Assembly (NCBI GenBank): GCA_025786725.1 | Contig: JAHLTZ010000013.1 | Span: 186,001 to 250,000 of the forward strand | Length of the DNA stretch: 64,000 nt | DNA from: Syncephalis fuscata | Lineage: Eukaryota > Zoopagomycota > Zoopagomycetes > Zoopagales > Piptocephalidaceae | Direction of reading: 5' to 3' | Part shown: positions 45,892 to 56,548 of the stretch, piece after piece | How the letters are laid out: each line of letters opens with the position of its first letter | Position numbering within the stretch: position 1 is the stretch's first letter | Program-made: the position numbers and the translations under genes | Notes under the pieces: model-generated | The model's database searches: none | What the model saw: only the letters and a program-made list of their open reading frames with translations | Told to the model about the DNA's origin: nothing

Positions 45892-47268
45892 ATGAAAGCT
45901 GCCGTAACATCTTTACAGATGCTGCCATCTAATCTGACGCATCGTCTTACGGCCGCGGCAGTGACACGCATTTCGGTAAGCAATGACAACATAGGCAGTG
46001 TAACCATAAGCCTTTCACTGTTGCCGTTTTTAGTAATCATAACTAATTGTTTATTTATTACTCATTAGCTCAAGGAAATGTTTATGAAGAACCGTGAAAT
46101 ACTGGCAAATCATGATGGGACTGCTCTAGTAACACCGGCCCAGTTCCTTCATCGCGAACTGCCGGTACGTCTGGGACAAAGTGTAGCGTTGTTGGACGCA
46201 ACACTGTCTCATTCTGATACGACACATTCGCGTAGCTCTATACTACGAGCAACAGTGGTAAAACGTGTCATCCACCAGTATGTCAATGATATCAAGTTAT
46301 TGCTCGATACGCCTGTACCAAAGACGGCGGAACAAGCTATTGGATTTACGAGTATTTTGCACAAGATACGAGAAGGCCAGAGACAATCTATATTTACTCT
46401 TGGCGAAGGTGTGAGTCCTTTAGCAAGTCTGGAACACACTGAGGAAACACGTCAAATGCAGCGCTTTCTGGGAAGATTCTTCTCCGCTCACTTGGGCACA
46501 CATATGCTAATTGGTAACCATTTAACATTATGTGAGCATGGACGTACACTTGTGGACACTGTTCGTCCATACGACATTGCCCAACAAGCGATTGAAGATG
46601 CCCGTCGTAGCTGTGCGGTAGTGTATGGCCGACCTGCACCCAATGTCGAGTTTATTGCACCGGAGCCTAGTGTTTCCACCACATATATACCCGAGCATCT
46701 TAGACGTATTCTATACGAAACGGTCACATTTGCTCTGCGTGGAACTATGGAGCACTTTGGTGTGGCAAAGGATGCAACATCTACCTCTAGCACTGTTCCA
46801 TCCGTAAAAGTAGTGATGATCAACGGAGAAGAAGATGTTAGCTTTAAGGTGTCGGATATTGCGGGTGGTACACCAGCTCGTCAAGTTGAACGACTCTGGT
46901 GGTACAATTGGGAGGATGTCATTCGTGCTCATTCTCGTAACGCTGGTCTAACACCAGTGGCTGATCAATCTAGCGAATTCCAATCTGTCTGTCCGTTTGC
47001 CATGCCTACTAATGGCGAGCCAGCGAACCTAACTTGCATGCCAGGCTTTGGCTTTGGACGAGGATTGCCCGTTGCCCGTTTGGCAGCCAGATACTTTGGA
47101 GGCGATCTGGATCTTGTCTCCATGGAAGGCTACGGCACTGATGTCTATGTACATCTAACACGCGCCGATACTTGCCTGGAAAACTTTCCACCAAGTCCCG
47201 AAGTGGCCGATGCTATCGATCGCAACTACTGGATTATTCCACCAGCTGCGGTTGAACTTGAGGCCTAA
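45892..47268 (+). CDS. PDK-family pseudokinase
   Basis: Exons 45892-45975 and 46069-47268; 428 residues, frame intact. The layout is that of mitochondrial dehydrogenase kinases: an N-terminal helical domain (LHRELPVRLGQSVALLD, then LGTHMLIGNHLTL) and a GHKL domain ending FGFGRGLPVARLAARYFGGD, SMEGYGTDVYV. Key residues are lost. In the N-box, where E-L-x-K-N-A-M-R-A is usual, it has ETVTFALRG (residues 245-253), so the Mg-binding Asn is Phe. The conserved His-containing R-x-R-H-N segment reads REGQRQ. The G1 Asp (SDIAGG) and G2 glycines remain. The wild-type family phosphorylates E1 subunits; this one may bind nucleotide or partners without catalysis. The N-terminus (MKAAVTSLQMLPSNLTHRLT) could be a mitochondrial presequence. 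Confidence 0.85.
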
Positions 47269-47597
47269 ACACTTCAGTCATATCAGTTTCTTTCTCTTCT
47301 TTTCGTTTCGTTTATTGCTTGTTTGCGTGCGTAAAATACACTGCAGGTTTTAATTGCTTACCAATTAATTGACATTGTTTGGTATATATTTTGAATGTTT
47401 GTTTTTTCTATATACAAAAAACAAGCATGAATATCAATTTAATAAATCTATCAGATTTGTTGCAGTGTAATATATAAGCTACATGGCACACGGTTTAAGA
47501 CATACGTTTTAGTTTAATTAATCTTATTGTCAATTTCAAATAAAATTGGCCTTCATTATCCATAGCAACCTGCTAACTTTCTAGTGCTTTTATCAAG
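47269..47597. other. Spacer, 3' of pseudokinase
   Basis: About 330 bp holding the kinase-like gene's 3' end (AATAAATC near 47440) and the promoter of the next small gene. No metal-response or other box recognised. Confidence 0.4.
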
Positions 47598-47894
47598 ATG
47601 AATACACGCAATCCATCCCATATCTATCGCTTTTTAGAAGATAAAGGACAATTCACTAATAGTGATACGATAAACGATGCAAAAGCACCACCAGCTTGTA
47701 CTGTAGCAATTCGACAAAACGAAAAGACTCGTTGTATTTGTCAACTGGATCACGATGACCTGTGTACCTGTACAACATTTGGTCTTTGTGCATGCGATCG
47801 GACTAGTTGCTATTGCGAGGATTGTTCTCCAGTACAAGCGAACTTGAACCAGCATACTTTGAAAGGAAACTCGTCGAAATCGAAAATTGAATAA
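47598..47894 (+). CDS. Small CxC-rich, metallothionein-like protein
   Basis: 98 residues from ATG 47598, single exon. The core (residues 46-76) holds nine cysteines in four C-x-C pairs plus one (CIC, CTC, CAC, CYCEDC) with spacings of 7, 5, 4 and 2 residues. C-x-C clusters are the mark of metallothioneins, which bind Cu or Zn in the cytosol. Unlike most fungal copper thioneins, the cluster contains aromatic and acidic residues (LDHDDL, TTFGL, Tyr) and is flanked by polar tails of 45 and 22 residues, with no signal peptide. Metal binding is inferred from spacing only. Confidence 0.6.
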   Translation: MNTRNPSHIYRFLEDKGQFTNSDTINDAKAPPACTVAIRQNEKTRCICQLDHDDLCTCTTFGLCACDRTSCYCEDCSPVQANLNQHTLKGNSSKSKIE

Positions 47895-48699
47895 ATTGTA
47901 TAGTTATTGTCATGCAGTACTATGCTAAAAATGAACTATGAGCATTACTGCAAAAGTGAAACTAACTTTGATAATGTATAAATATCAATACAACAAATTT
48001 ATTACAGGTTCATTTCAAAAATACCAGTATATCAACATTTATAAGACCTAAATATAAATGATACGTCTAATGTTTACTACACGTTCAGTAATTCAAGTAT
48101 AATTAGAGATTATCTGAATTATATGATTAAAATTTTACGATTAAAATTTATTAAAGGCAATAAGTAACTATATATTGTATAATTTTAGCTACAAAAAATA
48201 TTAAATTGATAAAGCAATGAAAATCTACATGCAAGCGATTAGCACTAATACTTAGGACTAAATCAACAAAATAAAATTCTAACTAGACGGCACAATTGTT
48301 TACCATTGCCCCAGTTATTTCTTTTTAGATACATAACATCTTGTTACCATATTTGTTCTAAGCCACTAACATAACAGGTCAACTAGTTGTATATAAAGCG
48401 GTATCTAGATCTAAAACGGCACTTTCAATTAGCTTGCACGATTATTAGTCCCCGTTTTGAGCTGTAATTCGATTAGAATGTTTTACCCCCATGCCGGTCA
48501 TTATTGCAATACAAGGCCTATCGCTTAAACAATAAAACGTGCATTAACTACTATGTATTGCAATTGCTATAAATACTTGAATAATTGCCACTTTTGTTTC
48601 TATATCACGCACACGACTCATTTTACAACTTCTTATTTTTATTGCTATAACTACAGTATCTCACAAAACTACGGGATATACGCATTAAACAAGAATCCA
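47895..48699. other. Promoter region of secreted-family copy D
   Basis: AT-rich. The last 140 bp align with the promoter of copy B, including TATAAATA at 48568-48575, a TTGCCACTTTT block and the stretch before the ATG. No gene. Confidence 0.5.
48568..48575 (+). promoter_or_regulatory. TATA box of secreted-family copy D
   Basis: TATAAATA 132 bp upstream of ATG 48700, in the context GCTATAAATACTTGA, comparable to GGTATAAATACTCAA upstream of copy B. Confidence 0.6.
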
Positions 48700-49735
48700 A
48701 TGATGCTATCCAAAACCAACTATCTTTTATCTCTACTGGTGCTGCTATCGGTCGGTCAAAGTATAGCAGCATTGCCAAACAATCTTGATGCAAAAGGTAA
48801 CAACATAATGGATTTGTAATACGATGGTAATACTAACATAACAATACTAGATTTTGTCTCTGAGTATCAACTAGGCCAACCTGGAGCATTTGGTATCAAG
48901 AGCTTAGTTATTAATAAGGATGCAGTGAAAAAAGAAGGCGCATATGTTATGGAAGGAAAATATATTGTAGATGGATCTTATCGGCTCAATGCTAGAGTTA
49001 TATGCAGAAATGAGCCAACTAAATATTTGCCATTCAGATTCTACCAGGTATGCATATCCGCTATTACTTTAAATCTTAGTCATAATAACTTTGCTGATAG
49101 GAAATGTATTCTGGGGATTTTAACATGTTTGAATCAAATTCTCTGCAAAGCCCCTTTTATTCTGTCATCAAAAAATTTACTTTAGATAAAGGCTATCTTT
49201 GCTACATGACTGCTAATTCAATGTGCAAGAAAACCGTTCAGTCCTATCGTACCGATAAATACGTTGAACCACAAGTAGCAAAGTCTAGACTTTTGAATTT
49301 TATAAGCTGCAAGTACATATCAGTTACAGTATTTGTTTTGCTAATATCCAATTGAATAGTGATTAAAGACATGAAGGCAAAAGGGTGGTTAATTATTTCT
49401 GCCGTCAGTTCCGGTAAGTTGAATAGTTAACTTTTGCACTTGTAACTATGCTTATATGATTATCAGATGGATGCATTGATGATAATCGCATAACATTTTC
49501 TTCCATCGATCGCATGAGTCCTATGGATACAGCATTTCCAACTATTGATGGGCGTGTAAATGACAATCAAATCATAATGGAGAATGAGAGACTATGGATG
49601 TGGCTGGCCTATTTTTATCTTAAAACTGAACCTAGTTTGAGATACTTGCAAGCATTAAAAGACGTTAAAGATAAATACAAGGATTTAGCAATATCAATAA
49701 CTAATCCACCATTCAATCAAAATTCACGACCGTAA
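48700..49735 (+). CDS. Secreted four-cysteine family protein (copy D)
   Basis: Five exons: 48700-48796, 48851-49047, 49101-49308, 49360-49413 and 49467-49735; all in phase, 274 residues. Signal peptide MMLSKTNYLLSLLVLLSVGQ with likely cleavage after SIAA. Conserved with copies B and C: LNARVICRNE, FYSVIKKF, YLCYMTANSMCKK, DMKAKGWL, GCIDDNRITF and MSPMDTAF. The four cysteines could form two disulphides. The third intron begins GCAAGT at 49309, a GC-AG intron, needed to keep the MKAKGW block in frame. This is the best-preserved member. I do not recognise any known domain. Secretion, paralog expansion and rapid divergence are typical of effectors or host-interaction proteins, but that is inference. 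Confidence 0.8.
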
Positions 49736-50911
49736 ACTATCATTCTAGTAATTGTTTAATTCATAGTATACCTACCATTAGTTGTCAAACAAGTACGTCA
49801 AGTAATGGTAATGGCAATTTTCTACCGCTTTATACTCTGCAATTATAACATAATTATACTAGCCGAAAAGCATATATTTATATATATCGCAGTCAATAAA
49901 CTTATTTTTGCTATTTTTCGCCGCTATACATGCAATAGTAGTTATAATAAAGCAATAAACCACAACATTATTTGAATAATCAAATGAGCCATTTGATCAG
50001 AATAGTGGCATAATGTTTCTAGATTAGTTTTAAACTACTAATGGTTTATTTTTTTACCAAGTATTATATTGGTTGCTTATATCAATTGTTTGGTTTGTTA
50101 ATTTGCTTATAGTATTTTTACTATATGTATTTTTTACTGTACTGTTTTATAGATAATCTGTGAGCTTTATTGTGCTGCATTATTGGTTAAATATTCTATA
50201 TAGTTTATCCTACAAAATAATGCTAGCTATTATGTAACTATAATTTAACGTTATGATAGTATATTTCTGTTCAAAATGCCAATTTAGTCAATCAAACTTG
50301 CTATTACTGTTATCATGTAACTGACAATGCTACAATATATAAAAAATAATTAATTAAGCTACATTACACAGCATAAAAACTATTAATGCTTCGACTCAAC
50401 ACGAGTTATCTTTGCTTTATAAATTGTTATTTGTCTTGTTAGCATTACCAGTGTCAGGCAGTGACGAATATGTACCAAATACATCCAGCTAAGTCTTGTG
50501 ATTGAACGCTATCATAAAGCGTATTCTCAGCATCTTTTAATGCACATAATTGATGATGCCTCCTATATTCCTAATGAGCCTATTACTATGCAACCATTAG
50601 TAGATGCAGTTATCACTTTTTGACACGTGTCTCAGCAGAAACCACACAGTCGTCATAGAATGCAGGGCATGGAAAGCCGAGCCAGCTAAAGCTAGTAAGC
50701 TAATACTTCTGTACAACTTATCAGGCTCACGACCATTCCTAGCTTAGGCTAAATAAAAATCATACATAGCAAATGCAGCGTCGTTTTCCAAGAATCTTTT
50801 TAACCAAGTTTTCTTATACTGCACTATTCTCTCTCTCTCTCTCGCACCTTATTGAACGTTTCTTCCCATCGTACTTGCCTTTATATTACTTCTGTTCTTA
50901 TCGTACATTCA
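49736..50911. other. Intergenic region with a possible degraded leader
   Basis: Mostly AT-rich. At 50387-50480 an ATG followed by a hydrophobic run (LLFVLLALPVSGSDEYVP, one base out of frame with the ATG) resembles the leaders of the secreted family. It is followed by fragments without a continuous frame. A (TC)n run lies near 50828-50843. No accepted gene. Confidence 0.35.
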
Positions 50912-52156
50912 ATGAAATTAAAAATATTTCGACGCAAGAATGAAAATACTGCTGATGAACCTTTATCGCCTGATCCATCCACCAGTGTTGAAAGAGACAA
51001 TTTACATCAAAGCTCGTTTGCACAGAACACTGGTAGATTAAAATGGCATCAAGCATCTAAAAAAGTATACAGAAAAATCTTGTCTATCAAAAATATAATC
51101 TTTAAACAAAAAACGCAACAAAATACTGCGACACTCAATAGTAACAATATCAGACCGGATACATCCGATAGTATATTAGAAACAACAAAGGACGCAACAA
51201 CAAGCAATAGCATTCGTGCCATTAAGGAGGAAACAGATGAAAGCATTTCTACTATCAAACAATATTCTATAGAAGAAGCCAGCATTCAACAGTCAACGAG
51301 TCGTTTGACTGCTGATGTACCGCAAGCAGAAACAGTAGCTAAAAGTGCCAATGCCATTCAGAGCAATGATAAAAGAGATTCAGTAACTAAGGGGACAACT
51401 ACTGATATAATCAAAATTGAAGAAGCCACTGAGCCAGTTATTGTTCAAGATAATGATAATGCTGAGCCGACAGTTCAGGATAACCTGCTGACACAAGCAA
51501 TTATTGAATCTGGTAATATTCATTTAAACATTGTTTAAAAATATTTATTTGTTTTAGAACCTATACCAGAATCTAGTGATAAATCTAATAATGATAAAGA
51601 TAACATTATTGCAGCTATACCTGGTCAAATTGGTAAGAAGAATTAACACTTATAGCTATAAAATTAAACGAATAATTAATAGAGATTAAAGAAGAGTCCA
51701 CAAGTGAACCAATAGTCCATGATGTCGAAAGACTAATTGATATTCAACCACCAGCTAGTTATGAAAATACTGAGTACTACACAATTATCCAGTCATTCCT
51801 CGTAAGCGAAACATCAAGTTTAAACGAGCCACAGACCTGCCGTGTTCCAGCCAATTCCGCAATTGTAAGCTACAGTTTATACAGTTTAATGTAATAATAG
51901 CACTAACAACAATAATAATAACGCTATATTTTAATCATTACAGACTGAGTCTAGTGCTGATGAAAAGGACAAAGTTCCATCAATGCTTACAACTCAAGTT
52001 GAACCAGAAAGTAACACATCTGACCATTTAAATACAATTAAACTCTTAACAACAGCAGGAAATATTGAAGGTATTTGGTTATTGCTGGCAATGTATGCGG
52101 AATATTTGCAAATGGCAATTTCTTGTCTTTTTTGACAAATAGGATATCAATATTAA
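50912..52156 (+). CDS. Disordered acidic protein, function unknown
   Basis: Five exons: 50912-51512, 51558-51632, 51683-51864, 51944-52070 and 52143-52156; all in phase, 332 residues. The N-terminal 70 residues are basic (MKLKIFRRKNENTADE, WHQASKKVYRKILSIKN). The rest is low in hydrophobics and rich in Glu, Asp, Ser, Thr and Gln with KEE/IKEE motifs, and is probably disordered. No domain or signal peptide is seen. The consistent exon phases and conserved-style splice sites argue that it is a real gene. The last exon codes only four residues. Confidence 0.6.
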
Positions 52157-54973
52157 TACGTATAATGTCCATTTAGATGCCCCTGGTGGTTTTGGATCCA
52201 AAGGTTAACTAGAGTTCGGTTTAATAAATCTATGGCAAGTAATTATTAAATAATATATATCTATGATTTATTAATTGGTCCCAATGCTATACTTTATATA
52301 GAATAATACAAATGACTAAAATAAGCTATCAATTGCTTTATTGCCCATAGCATTTTATAAACATCCACCCATCAGTAAATCTGTTTTTAATATCTTAGTT
52401 CACTGTTTATACGCTTTGTTTTTAGCATGGTATTCAATTAACAATAATTGTTTCACTATTAAAAAATAATACTTTAGCACCATACTAACCATAATATTTT
52501 AATTAATTATCTATAGACAGGTATGGTATTGCTATTTGGTCAATCAAACAATAATTATGCTAAGGCTATGCATATACAAATGCAACTAATTAAATAGTGC
52601 AACTATCAATCATTAATACAACCAAATAGATAGATAAATAAACCACGCTTAAACATTTAGACATTAATAAAAATTGATTGTAGAATATTAATCAAAGTGC
52701 TAAATATTTTTTATCTCTGTTTACCATATGAATGAACAAACAAAGGAATCGTATTTAAACTAATATCGTTATTTAAATAGACAATATCATTGTTTATGGT
52801 GTGTACAACTTGTATAGCAGACGGTATACACAGGTGAATAGGTGGCTGGTTGCAGTGGCGTGCTTGAACTCAAAGTGTTTATATGCTGAACTGGCTACAT
52901 AATGCCGATGCCTCGGTTTACAGACATGCCAGTAATCATACACCAACCTATATACACGGTAGTGACAGTTAAAAAGTAGGCTTTGCCTGTGTGTGGGCAT
53001 ATAAAAAGGGAAAGATGTCCACGTATCAAAATCACCAATAATATTAAATGGTACATAACATGCTAACGATTAATTTTTATTTAAAGTCAGATAGCCAAAT
53101 TAAGTAATATTCGCGTAATTGAACTAGCATTGTTCTACTGAACGCGGAACTGAGTGGTGAGTGACATCAATGAGCAAAATATAATATTTTGAATACTCTG
53201 CAGCAACAAAAACACTATTATTAATATCATTTATTTATATATTAATTATACTATTATAATAAATCATAATAAATATCAATCTAATATTAACTTACCATTT
53301 AATACGACTATATATGTTAGCACATGTACTAGCATATAACGCACAGCGTCATGACTTTTTGGTAGTTAGCAATTTAGTACTGCATACAGTCTATATGCTG
53401 TCAAAGCTATTGTATACTCTAGTTTGCCATAGATAACCAATACAGCCATCGGCTGGCTGCTGTAAATATATGGTAGTGGTAACAGTTGTAAATTGCACTG
53501 CTGTACTATCATTAAAAACGTGCTCTGCTACTGTATTAGCATTGCAATCTATTACTATTGCTACTGTATGCATACAATGGCAATAAATGATGACTATAAT
53601 GGCTATATGCCACCAAATCGGTTATATGCATTGATTTACTATGTATCGCTAGTTCAGATCATGTTAGCAGCATATTATAGTGTGTGTAGTAGCAGATCGC
53701 ACTGTTATTGTTGAAATTGCAGATCTGTTGCCAGATGACTTATAAATGCAGTCTATAGTAAAAATGAAGCATAAAATGAGATTCTAACAGCACATGCTCA
53801 ATATAACATAAACACAAGCCAGAAAAGCACTTACCGTGTCAAATAAACTGCCGACACCAATGACTAGAGCAATGAAAGTGATTTGTAAAAATAGTAAGAT
53901 TACAAAAGAGCAATGCAAGTACATAGTGTAGAAGGTGTTTGTACTTGACTAGTAGTCAGTCAGCTACTGAACTATCTAGTTAGCATATATGAGTGTACAA
54001 TATATGCAATGGATATATGTTGTCAAGTGTGAAGAAAGAGAAAGGAAATGTGATGACGTAGATTGTGAGATGTGAGCCTGTCAGTCAATATTTATAAACA
54101 GCCGAGTTAATTGATTAATAAATGGAGTGTAAATAATAAAAGTCAATTACCCAACATGTCGTACATATAGAACAAGTGAAGCAATAATGCATTAAAAATA
54201 AAAGTCATTTGACACCAAAACTACTCATTATCATAGAATATGTAATAAAAAGATAATTGCCATTTAACATCAAGTGTCATTATTATAAGCATCTGTCAAT
54301 AGAACAATAAGTGTAATAAAAAGAATAGATAACAGACAATGAAGACGAACATAATCATATAACAATATCACCAATAAAATAATGACTGTAATAAACAAAT
54401 ATGATTATAAAACATGTCATTAATAGAGTAATCAGTGTAGTAAGAAGAATGGATGTTATTTGACATCAACAGCTAGTATCATAGATGCATACTGACAGTA
54501 AACAATAGGCGTTAGATATCCAGTATATAAGCAACAGCTTCTATTACATGTTAAATAAAATGTTGTAAATAATTTACTTTAAACTATACATTTGTAAATT
54601 TAAGCAAAAGACATTTTGTATGTACGACTTATATAAATCTTTTTATATCTTTCAGATATTTATTATTGTTATGATTCGTTCAGTAACAAACAGATTCAAA
54701 AGGCAATGTATTGTAATCAGACAATTGTGCGCTGTTTTGTATAGATACTAGTATAACAAGTGTATATCAGCTAGGAAAAACATGTCATGCTAGCATCTAA
54801 TGCTACTGTATAATTGGCGTAAACAAACAAGATAGGAGAGGAAGGAAAATAGATAAAAAGGCTACTGTTTCGCCACAACAACCGTGGCCGGCATAAACTA
54901 GCTGTGCCGAACAATATATGGTGTACACGAAAGATGCAGAAAGGATGAGGGCGTGCTGCTACTGCAGCTACGC
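52157..54973. other. Long AT-rich intergenic region with degenerate repeats
   Basis: About 2.8 kb without an accepted gene. At 54100-54510 several degenerate units recur, each with TGTAATAAAAAG-like and TTTGACATCAA-like words spaced about 60-120 bp. Small ORFs at 52.8-53.0 and 53.4-53.7 kb lack codon structure and are probably chance. Confidence 0.45.
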
Positions 54974-56548
54974 TTATTTTGGAGCACAAATATCTGTGTG
55001 GGCAGCTTCGGGATCGGCGAAGCTCTTGGCAGTGATGTAAGTACCGTAGATCATCACAGCGGTACCGAATACGACCAAGGCCAAATCGGCAATACGAGCA
55101 GTACGTGTGCGGGCCACAGCACGGTAGTGGAAGATAGGTGGGTAGATGAAGCAGAGTGGAATACAGGCAAAGTTACCAATAAGCGAGACGAATTTGTCGA
55201 GTTCGGATGAGCCAGCCCAAGCGATAGCAATGCATACGAGCACAATACCGGTACGGAAGGCGTTCTTGGACCACTTCCACTTGTGGGAGATGGCACCGGA
55301 ACGATTGAGACCAAACGAACCCTTTTCAAGAATGGTAATAGCCGGGAACATCTGTAGCGGTACCGAGAGCAGAATAGCAATCGCATACAAGATTTGCAAT
55401 GTCTGTACAATTGGGTTCATTTGACCAAGATTGTTGGTGATGGGGCCTTCAACGGCGTCACCAAGAGCAGCGTAGGAAATGGAGCCGACACCAACAAACA
55501 AAGAGTAGACACAGTCAAAGTAATGGCCAACACACGGGGGAACTTTTGTGGCTCCTTCATGGCTTCAACAATTGGAATAACCAAGCCGATACCTTCGTAG
55601 CTATAGACAGCAGTACCAATGAAAAGAGCAAAGTGCTGAGTGTTCAATGATTGCACAGTAGGAGCAACGCCCTTTGATACAAGAATGCTGATGTCAAAGT
55701 ACAGAATGTACACAATACCAAACAACATGAAGAGCTCGGCCATCAAGGAAGCAAAGCCGAGTCGTTCAATGCGACGGATCAATGCGAATGGAACAAGTAC
55801 GGCAAGTTGTGCACAGATAAATACCGGCACTGATACGATGGCACTACAATGAGATAGTGACTTGGTTACTGCTTGTAGCGTATCGGCAATGAAGATGATA
55901 TAGGCGCAAGAGAAACCGATTTGCGAAATAGCAATCGAGAACTGGACAACCATGCGCATATAACGGCCATACAATTTATCGGCAATTTCACCAAAACTAC
56001 CACCACTGGCTGCACCAGTATTGCCTTCGGAGGCCAAAACGGCTTCACGACTGCGTACCAACAGCATATAGGAGTAGTAGGAAAGGACACCAACAAACAC
56101 CATAAGGACAATAGAGAACCACATACCGCCGTTATCGAAGGCCTTGGGCAAAAAAAGAATACCAGTGCCGACAAACGCCTTTACCAGCATGAAGACGGCA
56201 CGCGTGACCGAGGCAGTACCAGCCTGGTGGTGGGCCTCCGCCATGGCCATCTCTTTAAAAGAGGATACATCGCTGTGGCGTGTTGATTCTCTGATAGGTG
56301 TTTCACCACCAAAACGGCCATAAGTATCGGCCAAATCATCGCCCAATGAACGTCGTCTAAATAAATAAATTATTAATAAAATTATTAGTAAATCATTAAT
56401 AAAATCACTGATAACAATAATAACATTTATATCATCTATTATTATATTTATAATAATAGTAACACAATATCGACATGTAAATTACTCATCATAATACTTA
56501 CGGTTCAATAGGCGATGCCTTTTCCAATGGGTGTTTGTCATAAGTCAT
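54974..56548 (-). CDS. Vacuolar amino-acid transporter (AAAP/Avt3-type)
   Basis: Exons on minus 56502-56548 and 54974-56356. After a polar N-terminus, the AAAP fold begins with SVTRAVFMLVKAFVGTGILFLPKAF, the family's first helix motif, followed by about ten more membrane segments (SIVLMVFVGVLSYYSYMLL, GFSCAYIIFIADTL, YSYEGIGLVIPIVEAMK). The ending is typical (FRTGIVLVCIAIAWAG, LIGNFACIPLCFIYPPIFH). Yeast Avt3/4 export neutral amino acids from the vacuole. The frame is one base short near 55500, at TTGTTTGTTGG, where VSTL should continue into FVGVGSISYAALG. About 475 residues if restored. Confidence 0.82.

Noticed and set aside
46209-47194. Minus-strand and alternate-frame ORFs across the PDK-like gene
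   Set aside because: The plus frame shows the full family fold; the others are shadows.
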